Source of the DNA: an uncultured Acetobacteroides sp.
GTDB taxonomy: Bacteria; Bacteroidota; Bacteroidia; Bacteroidales; ZOR0009
NCBI RefSeq assembly: GCF_963678165.1
Contig: NZ_OY782755.1
Location: forward strand, 1,984,001 to 2,048,000
Reading direction: 5' to 3'
Length of the DNA: 64,000 nt
The notes below the pieces were generated by a model. The model saw nothing but the letters and a program-made list of their open reading frames with translations. It had not been told where the DNA came from and ran no database searches. The position numbers and the translations under genes were made by a program. This document shows positions 24,841-33,353 of the stretch, one piece after another. The stretch's first letter is position 1. Every line of letters starts with the position of its first letter.

Positions 24841-25821
24841 ATGAAATTTACTAGAGCTGTTGGAATTGGTTTAGCATTTGGACTTCTTGCTACTGGTGCA
24901 GTTGCCCAGAAAAGGCAAAAGGTCGAGGCTACCGATATTATTCGGGAGATGCTTTATGCTCAGTATAAGGATTTATTTCAATCGGCAGGAACGCCAACCG
25001 CAGATACGCAAAAGGATTATGTTTATCCTTGGGCCAATGCGGTTGCGCCAACTGGTGCAGCGCTATCGGAAGCGCTCGATAGCCTTATGGGGAGATTTAC
25101 CTGTACCAAAGGGGCAGACGAACTTCTGCTGAAGTCGAAGTTTCCTGCCAATGTCGATATCGACAGGGGTTGCTTTTCGATGAGGGTGGCTAATGTGCTG
25201 TTGAAAAATGAAAAGGGGCTGGCCGTAAGGGTAGATACAAGCATCAACTTCGTTCAGTTTGGAAGCGAGTTTAGCTCATCGTTTCAAACTGATAGCAGCG
25301 GCAATACAACATCTCAAAGCATAAGCAGGATTACCGTTGGACGTTCCATCGGATTAAAGGATAAGCCTAAAAAAATAGGAGGAACCATAACCGTTGCCTG
25401 TAGCCTTGCCGCAGGATACGACTACGTTAAGCTTACTTCTATGGATGTAGGTAAGGAAATCCGCTTAGGGGAGGTGACGTTAAGGCTCCTTTCGGTTAAT
25501 GGTCCAACTGCTGTTGTTAAGGTGATATCGGGCAGCAACGATTTCAGTTACAAGGTGGCTAACTCGAACAACGAGCCCTACATGGGCATGTCCGCGAAGC
25601 TAAATTTCGCCCAGCAGGACTACGATTTCCTTTCACAGCCCAACGCATTAGATAAGGCCACCTTCGATGCCTACTACCTAAGCAACAAGGATCGAATGCT
25701 AAGCAAGGATGCCGTGCGCGACGTAGTTGTTATTAAGGGAGCCGGTCCCATTGGCAATCTTTACCTCTACAAGCCTGCTAGTAGGGTGACCCGTAGGGCT
25801 GAGGTTGTGGTGAACCTTTAA
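24841..25821 (+). CDS. exported protein, paralogue of the 21358 gene, unknown
   Basis: A 326-aa protein from ATG 24841, giving a signal peptide 'FTRAVGIGLAFGLLATGAVAQ'; the TTG-started extension is ignored. It shares a conserved central block with the 21358 product ('LTSMDVGKEIRLGEVTLRLLS', 'NSNNEPYMG', 'AQQDYDFL') and a similar 'KDAVRDVVVIK...NLYLYK' ending. Both halves look beta-rich. The N-terminal 80 residues differ between paralogues. No catalytic motif seen. A strong hairpin lies 58 nt after the stop. Confidence 0.7.
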   Translation: MKFTRAVGIGLAFGLLATGAVAQKRQKVEATDIIREMLYAQYKDLFQSAGTPTADTQKDYVYPWANAVAPTGAALSEALDSLMGRFTCTKGADELLLKSKFPANVDIDRGCFSMRVANVLLKNEKGLAVRVDTSINFVQFGSEFSSSFQTDSSGNTTSQSISRITVGRSIGLKDKPKKIGGTITVACSLAAGYDYVKLTSMDVGKEIRLGEVTLRLLSVNGPTAVVKVISGSNDFSYKVANSNNEPYMGMSAKLNFAQQDYDFLSQPNALDKATFDAYYLSNKDRMLSKDAVRDVVVIKGAGPIGNLYLYKPASRVTRRAEVVVNL

Positions 25822-25878
25822 TACGCTTCGCCCTAATTAGCGTAGGCGGGGGCAAATTGTGATTTGCTGCTGGTTAAA

Positions 25879-25928
25879 ACGCAAAAAATAGGCTGCTATC
25901 GAATTCCGATGGTGGCCTATTGGCGTTT
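25879..25928 (+). terminator. long hairpin terminator
   Basis: AACGC plus AATAGGCTGCTATCG pairs, with G-U wobbles, with CGATGGTGGCCTATT plus GCGTT. The stem is about 18 bp, with an AATTC loop, and TTTAATAG follows. Confidence 0.55.
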
Positions 25929-25989
25929 AATAGGCGTACTGCTTACAGCTAATTAGTTGCCAACAGCTTTCACGTGTGCTTATCCTGAG

Positions 25990-25997
25990 TATCTTTG
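25990..25997 (+). promoter_or_regulatory. -7 promoter element of the helicase gene
   Basis: TATCTTTG, an exact match. The implied start is about 18 nt before ATG 26022, so the longer TTG-led frame from 25995 cannot be the true start. Confidence 0.55.
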
Positions 25998-26021
25998 TGG
26001 CTTAATAATTTACGACAACGA

Positions 26022-27308
26022 ATGAAGTTCGAGGATTACCACATATCCGATCAGATAAAGAGAAACCTTAGCGAGCTAGGGTTCAAAAGGCCAACCGATA
26101 TTCAGCATCGCTCAATTCCCCCCATCCTAAAGGGCGAAGATGTGCTTGCAATAGCCCAAACCGGAACCGGAAAGACGGCAGCCTTTGCCATTCCCGTTAT
26201 TGATATGCTGCACGAGGATAAATCCTCCACCCGAACCGACGGAATCCGCTGCCTAGTGATGGCTCCTACGCGCGAACTTGCTATTCAGATCTCCATAGTC
26301 TTTAAGCAGCTGGCTCAGTTTACCCGCGTCTCAACCTTTTGCGTATTTGGCGGTGTGGAGCAGGATGCGCAGATTGCCCAACTCGAAAAGGGGATCGACA
26401 TTCTGGTATCTACCCCTGGCCGAATGTTCGACTTGGTAAGCCAAGGCTACATCAAGCTCAACAAGGTAGAGGTACTTATCCTAGATGAGGCCGATCACAT
26501 GCTCGATTTGGGCTTTGTTCGCGACATTCAGGATGTAATTAAGTTCCTTCCCCGAAAGCATCAAACGCTATTCTTCTCGGCAACCATCAACGAGTATATA
26601 AAGACGGTTGCTTACTCGCTAGTTCGTAACCCAATTCGAATTCAGGTTTCGCCTAAGGATCCGGTGGCAAAGAATATCACCCACTCAGTTATCTTTGTCG
26701 AGATGGACGATAAGCGATTCTTCCTAGAGCGCGTGGTAACCGAGAATCCCGAAAGCAAGATTCTTGTATTCGTTCGCACAAAGGTACGAGCCGAGCGCGT
26801 TTGCAGCGCAATGGATCGGGTAGGCATAAAAGCCACCACCATTCATGGAGATAAGGAGCAGCAGGAACGTAGCGAGGCTATGGCAAGGTTCCGCAGCGGC
26901 GAGGTAAAGCTCCTAATTGCTACCGATGTCAGCGCTCGCGGTATCGATATTCCTGATGTCGACTACGTGGTTAACTACGACTTGCCCGATAAGCCCGAGA
27001 ACTACGTTCACCGTGTCGGTCGTACCGGCCGAGGCAAGCAAAAGGGGCTTGCAGTTTCGTTCTGCAGCACCGAGGAGAGGAATATCCTAAAGGAAATAGA
27101 AGCATTCTTGGACAAACCGATTACCGTTAAGGAGGTAACCCGTAAGGATTATGCCGAAACCATCGACTTTTCGAGCGATGGCAGCGACGACTGGCGCGGA
27201 TTGCTGCGCGAGGCTAACCAAATGGATGCAGGTAAGCCTGCGAAGGCAAAAACTCGCTCAAAAGCAAAGGCTGCTAAGCCCAAAAAGAAGGATAACAATA
27301 GGTGGTAA
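26022..27308 (+). CDS. DEAD-box ATP-dependent RNA helicase
   Basis: A 428-aa RhlE/CsdA-like helicase. Q motif 'GFKRPTDIQHRSIP', motif I 'AQTGTGKT' (about 44-52), 'PTRELA', DEAD at 155-158, 'SAT', 'VSARGIDIPD' and 'HRVGRTGR' are all intact. The C-terminal tail after about 385 is basic and Lys/Ala-rich ('KAKTRSKAKAAKPKKKDN'), typical for RNA-binding extensions. Such enzymes unwind RNA duplexes in ribosome assembly and cold adaptation. It is monocistronic between a clean promoter and a terminator. No specific paralogue name is assigned. Confidence 0.95.
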   Translation: MKFEDYHISDQIKRNLSELGFKRPTDIQHRSIPPILKGEDVLAIAQTGTGKTAAFAIPVIDMLHEDKSSTRTDGIRCLVMAPTRELAIQISIVFKQLAQFTRVSTFCVFGGVEQDAQIAQLEKGIDILVSTPGRMFDLVSQGYIKLNKVEVLILDEADHMLDLGFVRDIQDVIKFLPRKHQTLFFSATINEYIKTVAYSLVRNPIRIQVSPKDPVAKNITHSVIFVEMDDKRFFLERVVTENPESKILVFVRTKVRAERVCSAMDRVGIKATTIHGDKEQQERSEAMARFRSGEVKLLIATDVSARGIDIPDVDYVVNYDLPDKPENYVHRVGRTGRGKQKGLAVSFCSTEERNILKEIEAFLDKPITVKEVTRKDYAETIDFSSDGSDDWRGLLREANQMDAGKPAKAKTRSKAKAAKPKKKDNNRW

Positions 27309-27316
27309 AAAATAGG

Positions 27317-27341
27317 ATCGCCTTCCACAACGGAAGGCGAT
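27317..27341. terminator. bidirectional terminator
   Basis: The perfect 10-bp stem ATCGCCTTCC/GGAAGGCGAT with an ACAAC loop, followed by TTGCTTTTCT. It can serve both the helicase and the convergent gene at 27388. Confidence 0.75.
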
Positions 27342-27387
27342 TTGCTTTTCTATAAATGGGGGTGTCCTCGCTGATTGTTGTGCGGTT

Positions 27388-28932
27388 CTACTTAATGGTG
27401 GCAATGGTTTTCCGAACATCAAGGGTTTCATCTTTCATCCCATTGCTCTTTACGGTGCTGTAGAGCGACTCTAGCGTGCTTCGTAGGTTGTCCGCACTGT
27501 ACGAGGCCATAGGATTTCCCTTTAACTGCTTCATCTTCCGGTATAGGTCGAGGGCTGGTTGAGCCTCCCCTTTCGATAGAAGGGTTGCCATGTCGCTTAG
27601 TAGCCCAAATAGGATATCATCAGATAAGCTGCGGAGCTGGTTCTTGTTGCTGATCTGATCGTATAGGGTTCCATACCAGTCTATCTTCGAAGTGGTGCTT
27701 TCCGATTTCGTTAGCCTTTCAAGAAGCTTGCTGCAGAGCTCCTGATAGAAGCTGCTGCATCCGCTGAAGCTGTTTAGCACGCTATCCTTAGCCATTAGCA
27801 CGTTGAGGGTGTTTAGCACATCGGCGGGCTTGCTGTTTAGGATGGCGTTTGAGCTGTGATCGTTTACTAGCGTATAGTACTTAAGGCGGTTGATGGTTGT
27901 TGCCTTCTGTTCAGTAGGGTTTAGCGCTAAGGCATCGTTTGCAAAGGCAAGGTAATATCTGGTTGCATTCGTCGGATTATCGCATTTTGCAAACAGGTAC
28001 TCAACTAGGTGGTTGTATTCCTTCGGAGAGGTTGAGTACATCGTAAGGAAGTAGAGCAACTTAAAGTTCTCCTCGATGTTGTGCCTATCCGATTGCAGCT
28101 CTTCTGTTATGTAGTTCTCAATAAAGTTCGATTTGAGGAGCTTGCTGTCGAGTAGGTCTACCTTTATTAAGGTGTAGAGGGTCTCCATGTCGCTTGTCTT
28201 CTCGGGATTCTTGGTTAGTTGGTTGTAGTAGATGAGCCCGGCAATGCTGCGGTAGCTAAAAACGGTGGCCGAGTTGTTCATCACCAGGTATAGACTGTCT
28301 AAATTCTGGCTGAGCTCCGATTCGTGAAGGATTTTCGACTGAACTAGCTGCCTAAAGTAAGCCTGCTTTTCGTCATTCGTAACAATGCGTAGAGGATTGC
28401 TGTTCGAGAATGGGGGATCGAAGATGCAGAGGTTGCTTCCCCAAGTAAAGCCCATCTCCATGCTATTCCGCTTTTTGTTTACGTAGATGTAGCTCTTGAT
28501 ATCCTTCTCCGCAAGTAGTAGCGAATAGGTAACGGCGGCGGTTATACCGCTAAAACTTTTGCAGTAGGCGGTAAGGGGCATTGTTGAGTAGGGGTCGTAG
28601 CTAAGGAGGTAGTCGTTGTGGATGGCTTTAAGAAAAGCGTCCATTAAAGATTTACCTTCCTGCCCATATTTAGACGGAAGCAGCCGTAGCAAGGCGGCAG
28701 TTTGCTTTATCGAGCTCATAAACGAAGCCTCGATATCGCCCATGTCGGGAGTTGTTGGGGCAAAGAGCATGCCTAACGGGGTTGCTGTGTTGTTGGCAAC
28801 CTTAGCGAAGGTCGCTTTTTCGTTTGGACTGTTGTATTTAATATGATTGGCGAGCTCTATTCTGTTTTTCTGACCGTAGGTTAAGCTACAGCAGACGACA
28901 GTGCAGAAGAGTAGGGCGGTTAACTTCTTCAT
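27388..28932 (-). CDS. large exported protein, unknown function
   Basis: A 514-aa protein with a signal peptide ('LTALLFCTVVCCSLTYGQ', cleavage near 20). About 75-150 ('KYGQEGKSLMDAFLKAIHNDYLL...YCKSFSGITAAVTYSLLLAE') has a weak cysteine-protease or transglutaminase-like look, with a Cys followed by Ser-x-x-Gly, but no clear His/Asp partner was located. From about 190 the protein is helical and repetitive, resembling degenerate TPR. It lies upstream of, and in the same direction as, nothing else; the lipoprotein at 29005 ends 72 nt before its start. Confidence 0.7.
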   Translation of the reverse strand: MKKLTALLFCTVVCCSLTYGQKNRIELANHIKYNSPNEKATFAKVANNTATPLGMLFAPTTPDMGDIEASFMSSIKQTAALLRLLPSKYGQEGKSLMDAFLKAIHNDYLLSYDPYSTMPLTAYCKSFSGITAAVTYSLLLAEKDIKSYIYVNKKRNSMEMGFTWGSNLCIFDPPFSNSNPLRIVTNDEKQAYFRQLVQSKILHESELSQNLDSLYLVMNNSATVFSYRSIAGLIYYNQLTKNPEKTSDMETLYTLIKVDLLDSKLLKSNFIENYITEELQSDRHNIEENFKLLYFLTMYSTSPKEYNHLVEYLFAKCDNPTNATRYYLAFANDALALNPTEQKATTINRLKYYTLVNDHSSNAILNSKPADVLNTLNVLMAKDSVLNSFSGCSSFYQELCSKLLERLTKSESTTSKIDWYGTLYDQISNKNQLRSLSDDILFGLLSDMATLLSKGEAQPALDLYRKMKQLKGNPMASYSADNLRSTLESLYSTVKSNGMKDETLDVRKTIATIK

Positions 28933-29004
28933 CTTTTAGTTGAATCCTAAATTTCTACGAGGAGTTGGCTGTGGCTGCTTGCCTTGTAAGGTTATTGGCT
29001 GACG

Positions 29005-29679
29005 CTACTTCTCAGCGGTGAGCATAAAAAGAATGCCGCTGTTGGTTAAGCCTTTTGCCAAAAACACGAAGTGCTCTCGGGCTTGCCTTTTTATCCTAAT
29101 GCTGCTTCCTATAATGAGCAGCTTCTTGTTGCCTTTAACCATGTTGTACTGGGCAACGTATGGCTTTGGGGATATGCTAAAATGGTAGGTGCTTGTCGAG
29201 TTGGTGTAGTCGTTATCAACCTCTATGTTGAACCGATACCTAATAGGTTTTCCCTCGATGAATTCGGTAAGGCCAACCATGTCGCCATTGTTGTAGGCCT
29301 CTTCGGCAACCTTCCTGCCATCAATGTTAAACCTAGTCGTCTTTTTATCATGAACCCCCATTTTATAGGTTCCCTCCTCAAAGAGCCTCCCATTTACAAA
29401 GTAGATCCTATATGGGCCATTAGATTTACCGTTTTTGTAGAACCATATCTTCTTTAGGTTGCCGTTGTCGTAGTACTCAACATACTTGCCATTAAGAGTG
29501 CTGTCGCTTATTTCCGCTGTCGATTTTAGTATGCCGTTATCGAAGTAGCATTTTGCGATACCCTTACTAAGATCTCCCTCTACCACCTGATACTTTGTTC
29601 CATTGACAGAAATGGAGTCGTGAGGGGCGTTGCAGGATAGCAATGCGGATAGGAATAGTAGGTAAAAAGCGCGTTTCAT
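29005..29679 (-). CDS. YwqK/MORN-repeat lipoprotein
   Basis: A 224-aa protein starting at ATG 29679; the open frame extends to 29868 but those residues are not signal-like. The lipobox 'LFLSALLSC' gives a lipidated Cys near residue 16. Five or more MORN_2-like repeats of the form 'G-x-Y-x-x-Y-[Y/F]-x-N-G-x-L-x-x' cover about 35-140, as in proteins annotated 'YwqK family antitoxin'. The C-terminal part is unrelated and beta-rich. Close paralogue of the product at 32345-33019 (same repeats, similar tail). It could be a membrane-anchored immunity or scaffolding protein; no toxin gene is visible. Confidence 0.8.
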   Translation of the reverse strand: MKRAFYLLFLSALLSCNAPHDSISVNGTKYQVVEGDLSKGIAKCYFDNGILKSTAEISDSTLNGKYVEYYDNGNLKKIWFYKNGKSNGPYRIYFVNGRLFEEGTYKMGVHDKKTTRFNIDGRKVAEEAYNNGDMVGLTEFIEGKPIRYRFNIEVDNDYTNSTSTYHFSISPKPYVAQYNMVKGNKKLLIIGSSIRIKRQAREHFVFLAKGLTNSGILFMLTAEK

Positions 29680-30273
29680 GTTATTTAGGTTAATTCGTAT
29701 AAAATTAGTGCTTAATAGTTTATTTGTAAAGTGTTTTTGTTTGATGATTGAATTTATGTGAAATATTTTCTGGTTTCCACCTGCTTTTATCCCATCGTAG
29801 GCAATATATTGTAACGGAGAACGTAAAGGCTTCCTGCTGCGGGTAATAAAAAGAGGCTGTTCATGCATTTCATACGGCCTCTTTTTCTGTCTTTATTAAT
29901 CGTATCCCTGTTCGAGAATACATTCATATATTCGATTTCTCCCAAGGCGAACAGCCGATTAGGGCCGCCTCTTTGTTGTTTGTTTCTATTCTTATTAGAG
30001 ATGCAGCCCAAATTTGAAGGCTGTTTCTTTTGATGTAGAATAGGTGTAATGCCAAGTAGCGAAATGTCGCCGCTATAGGCTTAGTAAAACCGTTCTTCAT
30101 CTGATATGCTACTTTGCCATTCGTTGTAGGTTGCCCTTGGAGCAGCCTCTTCTTTTAGGTATGCTGCCTATGTTGTATCTTTTTGACTATATGGCATGAT
30201 ATATCGGCATTCGGACAGCTCTCTCTGAATCTTTTTGTAGTTTTATTGCTCCTAACAAAAAAGAATCTTTATA
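29680..30273. other. intergenic with hairpin, no gene
   Basis: A hairpin at 29848-29886 (AAAAAGAGGC/GCCTCTTTTT, 19-nt loop) is the main structure. A minus-strand 74-aa frame covers it and is judged to be chance. TATCTTTT at 30176 is the nearest promoter-like word before the esterase. Confidence 0.45.
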
Positions 30274-32274
30274 ATGAGAGCACGTTTACTAGGATTGGCC
30301 CTGCTGTTTCCCTTCTGGGCTAGCTCGCAATCGCTAAAGCCAGCCGACATCTTTGGGTCGGGCATGGTACTTCAGCAAAAGTCGGCAGCTTCGGTTTGGG
30401 GAAGGGCGCTTCCTAATGCAAAGGTCGAGGTGGTAGCCTCGTGGGGCGCCAAGGTTTCTTCTATTTCCGATGGACAAGGAGCCTGGAAGGTGGCCATTAA
30501 AACACCTAAGGCTGGAGGTCCTTACCAGATAACCATTAAATCGGGAAAGGAGAGCGTCTCCTTAAGCGACGTTCTGGTTGGAGAGGTTTGGGTTTGCTCC
30601 GGGCAATCGAACATGGAAATGACTTTAGCCGGATGGCCGCCCGTTGATACCATTCGGAACTCGGCAAAGGAAATTGGTGAGGCAAAATACCCTAACCTTC
30701 ACTTTTTTACAGTTGGGCGCTGCTTCTCTGGCGATAAGCAGGAGGGGCTTAAGGGTAGCTGGATGGCTTGCTCGCCTCAAACCGCGAAGACTTTGAGCGC
30801 AACCGCCTACTTCTTTGGGCGTAAGCTGCAAAAAGAGCTTAAGGTGCCCGTCGGATTAATAGTAACTGCGTGGGGTGGTACCGCAGCCGAGGCTTGGGTT
30901 GCCCCTGCCTTCATAAAGCAGCATCCCGACTATGCGAATGTACTGGAAGGCTATCCAAAAGCTATTAAGCAGCAGGAAGAGTACGCCAAGTGGCTTGCCA
31001 CGCACCCTAAGGTTGTCCTGAGTAGCACTCTACCCGAAGAGGAAAGGTGGAAGAACCTCGACTTTGGTGATGCCCAATACGCCAGTGCTGCCTACAACGA
31101 TACGCAATGGAAAAGCATGATGCTCCCTCGAAGCTTCGAGTCGGAGACTGGCGATTTCGATGGCGTGGTATGGTTTCGTAGGACGATAAGCATCTCGAAG
31201 GAGGACGCCCTGAAGCCTGCGCTGCTTAACCTAGCAAAGATTGACGATATGGATAGGGTTTACGTTAACGGCACGTTGGTAGGCGCCACCGAAACACTTG
31301 GCGCTTGGCAGGTGCAGCGTAAGTACGCCATCCCCGAAGGAGTCTTAAAGGAGGGCGATAACGTAATTGCCGTAAGGGTAGTCGATAACTCTGGTGGTGG
31401 TGGTATCTGGGGCGATAGCGATATGCTTTCGGTTGGAATAGGAGAAAAGAAGATTGCGCTTGATGGTAGCTGGAAGTATCTTCCTATTGCCCAGCTAAAG
31501 GATGGTGCCTTCTATCTGTTCGACGATGCTGAATTTGCCGTACGCCCTAAGCTCGATGTGGCCATTGGGCCTAATAGCCCCGCAATGCTATTCAACGGGA
31601 TGGTGAATCCGTTAATTCCGTTTACGATAAAAGGAGCCATTTGGTATCAGGGCGAAGCCAATATTGGAAGGGCGGAGCAGTACTGCACGCTGTTTCCTTT
31701 AATGGTGGAGAGCTGGCGTAAAAGTTGGGGAATCGGAAGCTTTCCGTTCTACTATACTCAAATAGCGCCTTACGCCTATTCGGGTGTAGCTAACCGCGAG
31801 TCTGCCTACATCCGCGAGGCTCAACGACGTGCTCTGGCAACACCTAATACCGGCATGGCCGTTACAATGGATATTGGAAGCGTTAAGACGATCCATCCAA
31901 GCAATAAGGTTGATGTTGGCGACAGGTTAGCGCGGCTGGCGTTGGCTGGCAGCTACGGCAAGGGGGTTGCCGCCAATGGTCCCCTGTTTAAGGGAGCAAC
32001 GTTTGGTAATGGTAAGGCCGTTGTCGAGTTTTCCTATTCCGATGGCCTGAAAATAACAGGTACAGCAACGGATGAGTTCGAGGTTGCGGGTGCCGATGGC
32101 CTTTTTGTTCCTGCTGAGGCTAAGGCTGTGGCAGGTAGGGTAGAGGTTTATAGCGCTAAGGTGCCCAATCCTTCCTTGGTGCGATATGGTTTTAGGAACG
32201 GTTCGTCGTCGATACTCTCTAACGGTGCGGGATTGCCTGCATCGACATTTACCACCGAAAAGGTTTTAAAGTAG
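30274..32274 (+). CDS. sialate O-acetylesterase (SASA/SGNH family)
   Basis: A 666-aa exported enzyme with signal peptide ending 'FWASSQ' near residue 19. The catalytic serine lies in 'VCSGQSNMEM' (Ser112), the SASA form of the SGNH block. 'IKGAIWYQGEANIG' is the second conserved block, and a jelly-roll-like insert ('FRRTISIS...VYVNGTLVGATE...YAIPEGVLKEGDNVIAVRVVDN', about 300-390) is the usual galactose-binding-like domain. It removes O-acetyl esters from sialic acids or plant xylan-type sugars in the periplasm. It sits between two YwqK paralogues and is not part of a sialic-acid operon here. A perfect 18-bp terminator follows. Confidence 0.9.
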   Translation: MRARLLGLALLFPFWASSQSLKPADIFGSGMVLQQKSAASVWGRALPNAKVEVVASWGAKVSSISDGQGAWKVAIKTPKAGGPYQITIKSGKESVSLSDVLVGEVWVCSGQSNMEMTLAGWPPVDTIRNSAKEIGEAKYPNLHFFTVGRCFSGDKQEGLKGSWMACSPQTAKTLSATAYFFGRKLQKELKVPVGLIVTAWGGTAAEAWVAPAFIKQHPDYANVLEGYPKAIKQQEEYAKWLATHPKVVLSSTLPEEERWKNLDFGDAQYASAAYNDTQWKSMMLPRSFESETGDFDGVVWFRRTISISKEDALKPALLNLAKIDDMDRVYVNGTLVGATETLGAWQVQRKYAIPEGVLKEGDNVIAVRVVDNSGGGGIWGDSDMLSVGIGEKKIALDGSWKYLPIAQLKDGAFYLFDDAEFAVRPKLDVAIGPNSPAMLFNGMVNPLIPFTIKGAIWYQGEANIGRAEQYCTLFPLMVESWRKSWGIGSFPFYYTQIAPYAYSGVANRESAYIREAQRRALATPNTGMAVTMDIGSVKTIHPSNKVDVGDRLARLALAGSYGKGVAANGPLFKGATFGNGKAVVEFSYSDGLKITGTATDEFEVAGADGLFVPAEAKAVAGRVEVYSAKVPNPSLVRYGFRNGSSSILSNGAGLPASTFTTEKVLK

Positions 32275-32280
32275 CCTAGA

Positions 32281-32320
32281 TAAAAGAAAAGCCAGACTAA
32301 GCAGTCTGGCTTTTCTTTTA
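32281..32320. terminator. bidirectional terminator
   Basis: A perfect 18-bp stem (left arm TAAAAGAAAAGCCAGACT) with an AAGC loop, flanked by A and T runs. It serves the esterase and the convergent YwqK gene. Confidence 0.9.
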
Positions 32321-32344
32321 TGCTTTATTCGTTAGCTGGCGCTG

Positions 32345-33019
32345 CTACTTCTTTGCCGTAAGCTGGAATGGAATATCGTACTGCGAAATGCCTTTTGCAA
32401 CGAACACCATTGGACCACTCTGTACCTGATGCGTTGTGAAGGTGTTGCCATCGAGCAGGTAGTTGTCGTTTCCCTTCTTAAGGTAGAACTCGGCGAGCTT
32501 AGGGGCTGGCGTAACGCTTAAGTGGTAGGTCGTTTCGGACATGAACTTGTTGCCAGTTACCTTTACCTCGAGGTGGTAGCTTAGAACCTTGCCTCGCTTG
32601 TACTCGGTGAGGCTTAGCATGTCTCCGTTTTTGTAGTTGGCCTCTATTGTCTTGCTTCCATCGGGATTAAACTCGGTGAATGGGCCATCAAGGAAGCCCT
32701 TTTTGTAGAACGATTGCCTAAATAGGCGTCCGTTGTTGTAGTACATCTTTAGCGGACCATCCGTTTGCCCTTCTTTGTAGTAGCATTCTTTCTTCACCTT
32801 GAAGTCTTCGTAGTACTCTAGGTACTTGCCGTTAAGCGTTCCGTTGGCAATCTCGACGGTAGCCTTTACGTTTCCATTATCGTAGAAGCATTTGCCGACG
32901 CCCTTTTCGAGGCTGCCATCTACCTTGTACTTTATGCCGTTAATGGTTAGCGTATCGTGCGACTGGCTACAGCCAAACAGGAACAACGATAGCGCAATGG
33001 AGATACAGATATTTCTCAT
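32345..33019 (-). CDS. YwqK/MORN-repeat lipoprotein (second copy)
   Basis: A 224-aa protein from ATG 33019. Signal with lipobox 'SLFLFGC' (Cys near 17). Repeats such as 'GKYLEYYEDFKVKKECYYKEGQ' and 'GPLKMYYNNGRLFRQSFYK' follow the same MORN_2 spacing as the 29005 product. The tails are similar: 'KGISQYDIPFQLTAKK' here against 'KGLTNSGILFMLTAEK'. Its own divergent promoter (33073-33044) leaves a short leader of under 20 nt. Confidence 0.85.
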   Translation of the reverse strand: MRNICISIALSLFLFGCSQSHDTLTINGIKYKVDGSLEKGVGKCFYDNGNVKATVEIANGTLNGKYLEYYEDFKVKKECYYKEGQTDGPLKMYYNNGRLFRQSFYKKGFLDGPFTEFNPDGSKTIEANYKNGDMLSLTEYKRGKVLSYHLEVKVTGNKFMSETTYHLSVTPAPKLAEFYLKKGNDNYLLDGNTFTTHQVQSGPMVFVAKGISQYDIPFQLTAKK

Positions 33020-33043
33020 AAAAAGTGGAGTGTATTTTTTTGA

Positions 33044-33073
33044 TAAATGTAGCATCTAATGCCAATATTGCAA
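33044..33073 (-). promoter_or_regulatory. promoter of the second YwqK gene
   Basis: Minus strand: TTG (33073-33071), 19-nt spacer, TACATTTA (33051-33044). One base off the TAnnTTTG consensus. Confidence 0.6.
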
Positions 33074-33137
33074 TGTTTTGCGGAGTGATGGGGCAATTAT
33101 TTTTTTGTTAGGGCTTACCGTATTCGTATTATTTTTC

Positions 33138-33145
33138 TACTTTTG
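33138..33145 (+). promoter_or_regulatory. -7 promoter element of tryptophanase
   Basis: TACTTTTG, exact TAnnTTTG. Predicted start near 33152, giving a long leader of about 200 nt before ATG 33354. No good -33 TTG at the standard distance. Confidence 0.45.
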
Positions 33146-33164
33146 GGGCGATCAGAATGGTAAT

Positions 33165-33233
33165 ATGAAACTGAATACTACTTCAAAGCTGATATTCCGT
33201 AACCTGAAGAACAGAGATGCTTTCTGTTCCTAA
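33165..33233 (+). CDS. candidate leader peptide upstream of tryptophanase
   Basis: An ATG-initiated 22-codon frame starting about 13 nt after the predicted transcription start and ending in TAA. Its sequence opens 'MKLNTTSKLIFRNLKN'. It contains no Trp or Pro, so it does not resemble the E. coli TnaC peptide. A GAGGC/GCCTC hairpin follows at 33242-33266. It could be chance. Confidence 0.25.
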   Translation: MKLNTTSKLIFRNLKNRDAFCS

Positions 33234-33353
33234 CTTTCTTTTGAGGCTGCCTTTCTAGCGCCTCGTCTACCTTTATCGACTTATTTTCTCAGCTGACGTT
33301 GGCCTCGTGCTAGCGCGTTTTGCTGTACACGTTAATCCTAATAAAACATACCT

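Noticed and set aside
29787-30011. 74-codon minus frame
   Set aside because: Crosses a hairpin and lacks promoter or domain.
33165-33233. True TnaC homologue before tnaA
   Set aside because: The peptide has no tryptophan or proline; kept only as a weak candidate leader.
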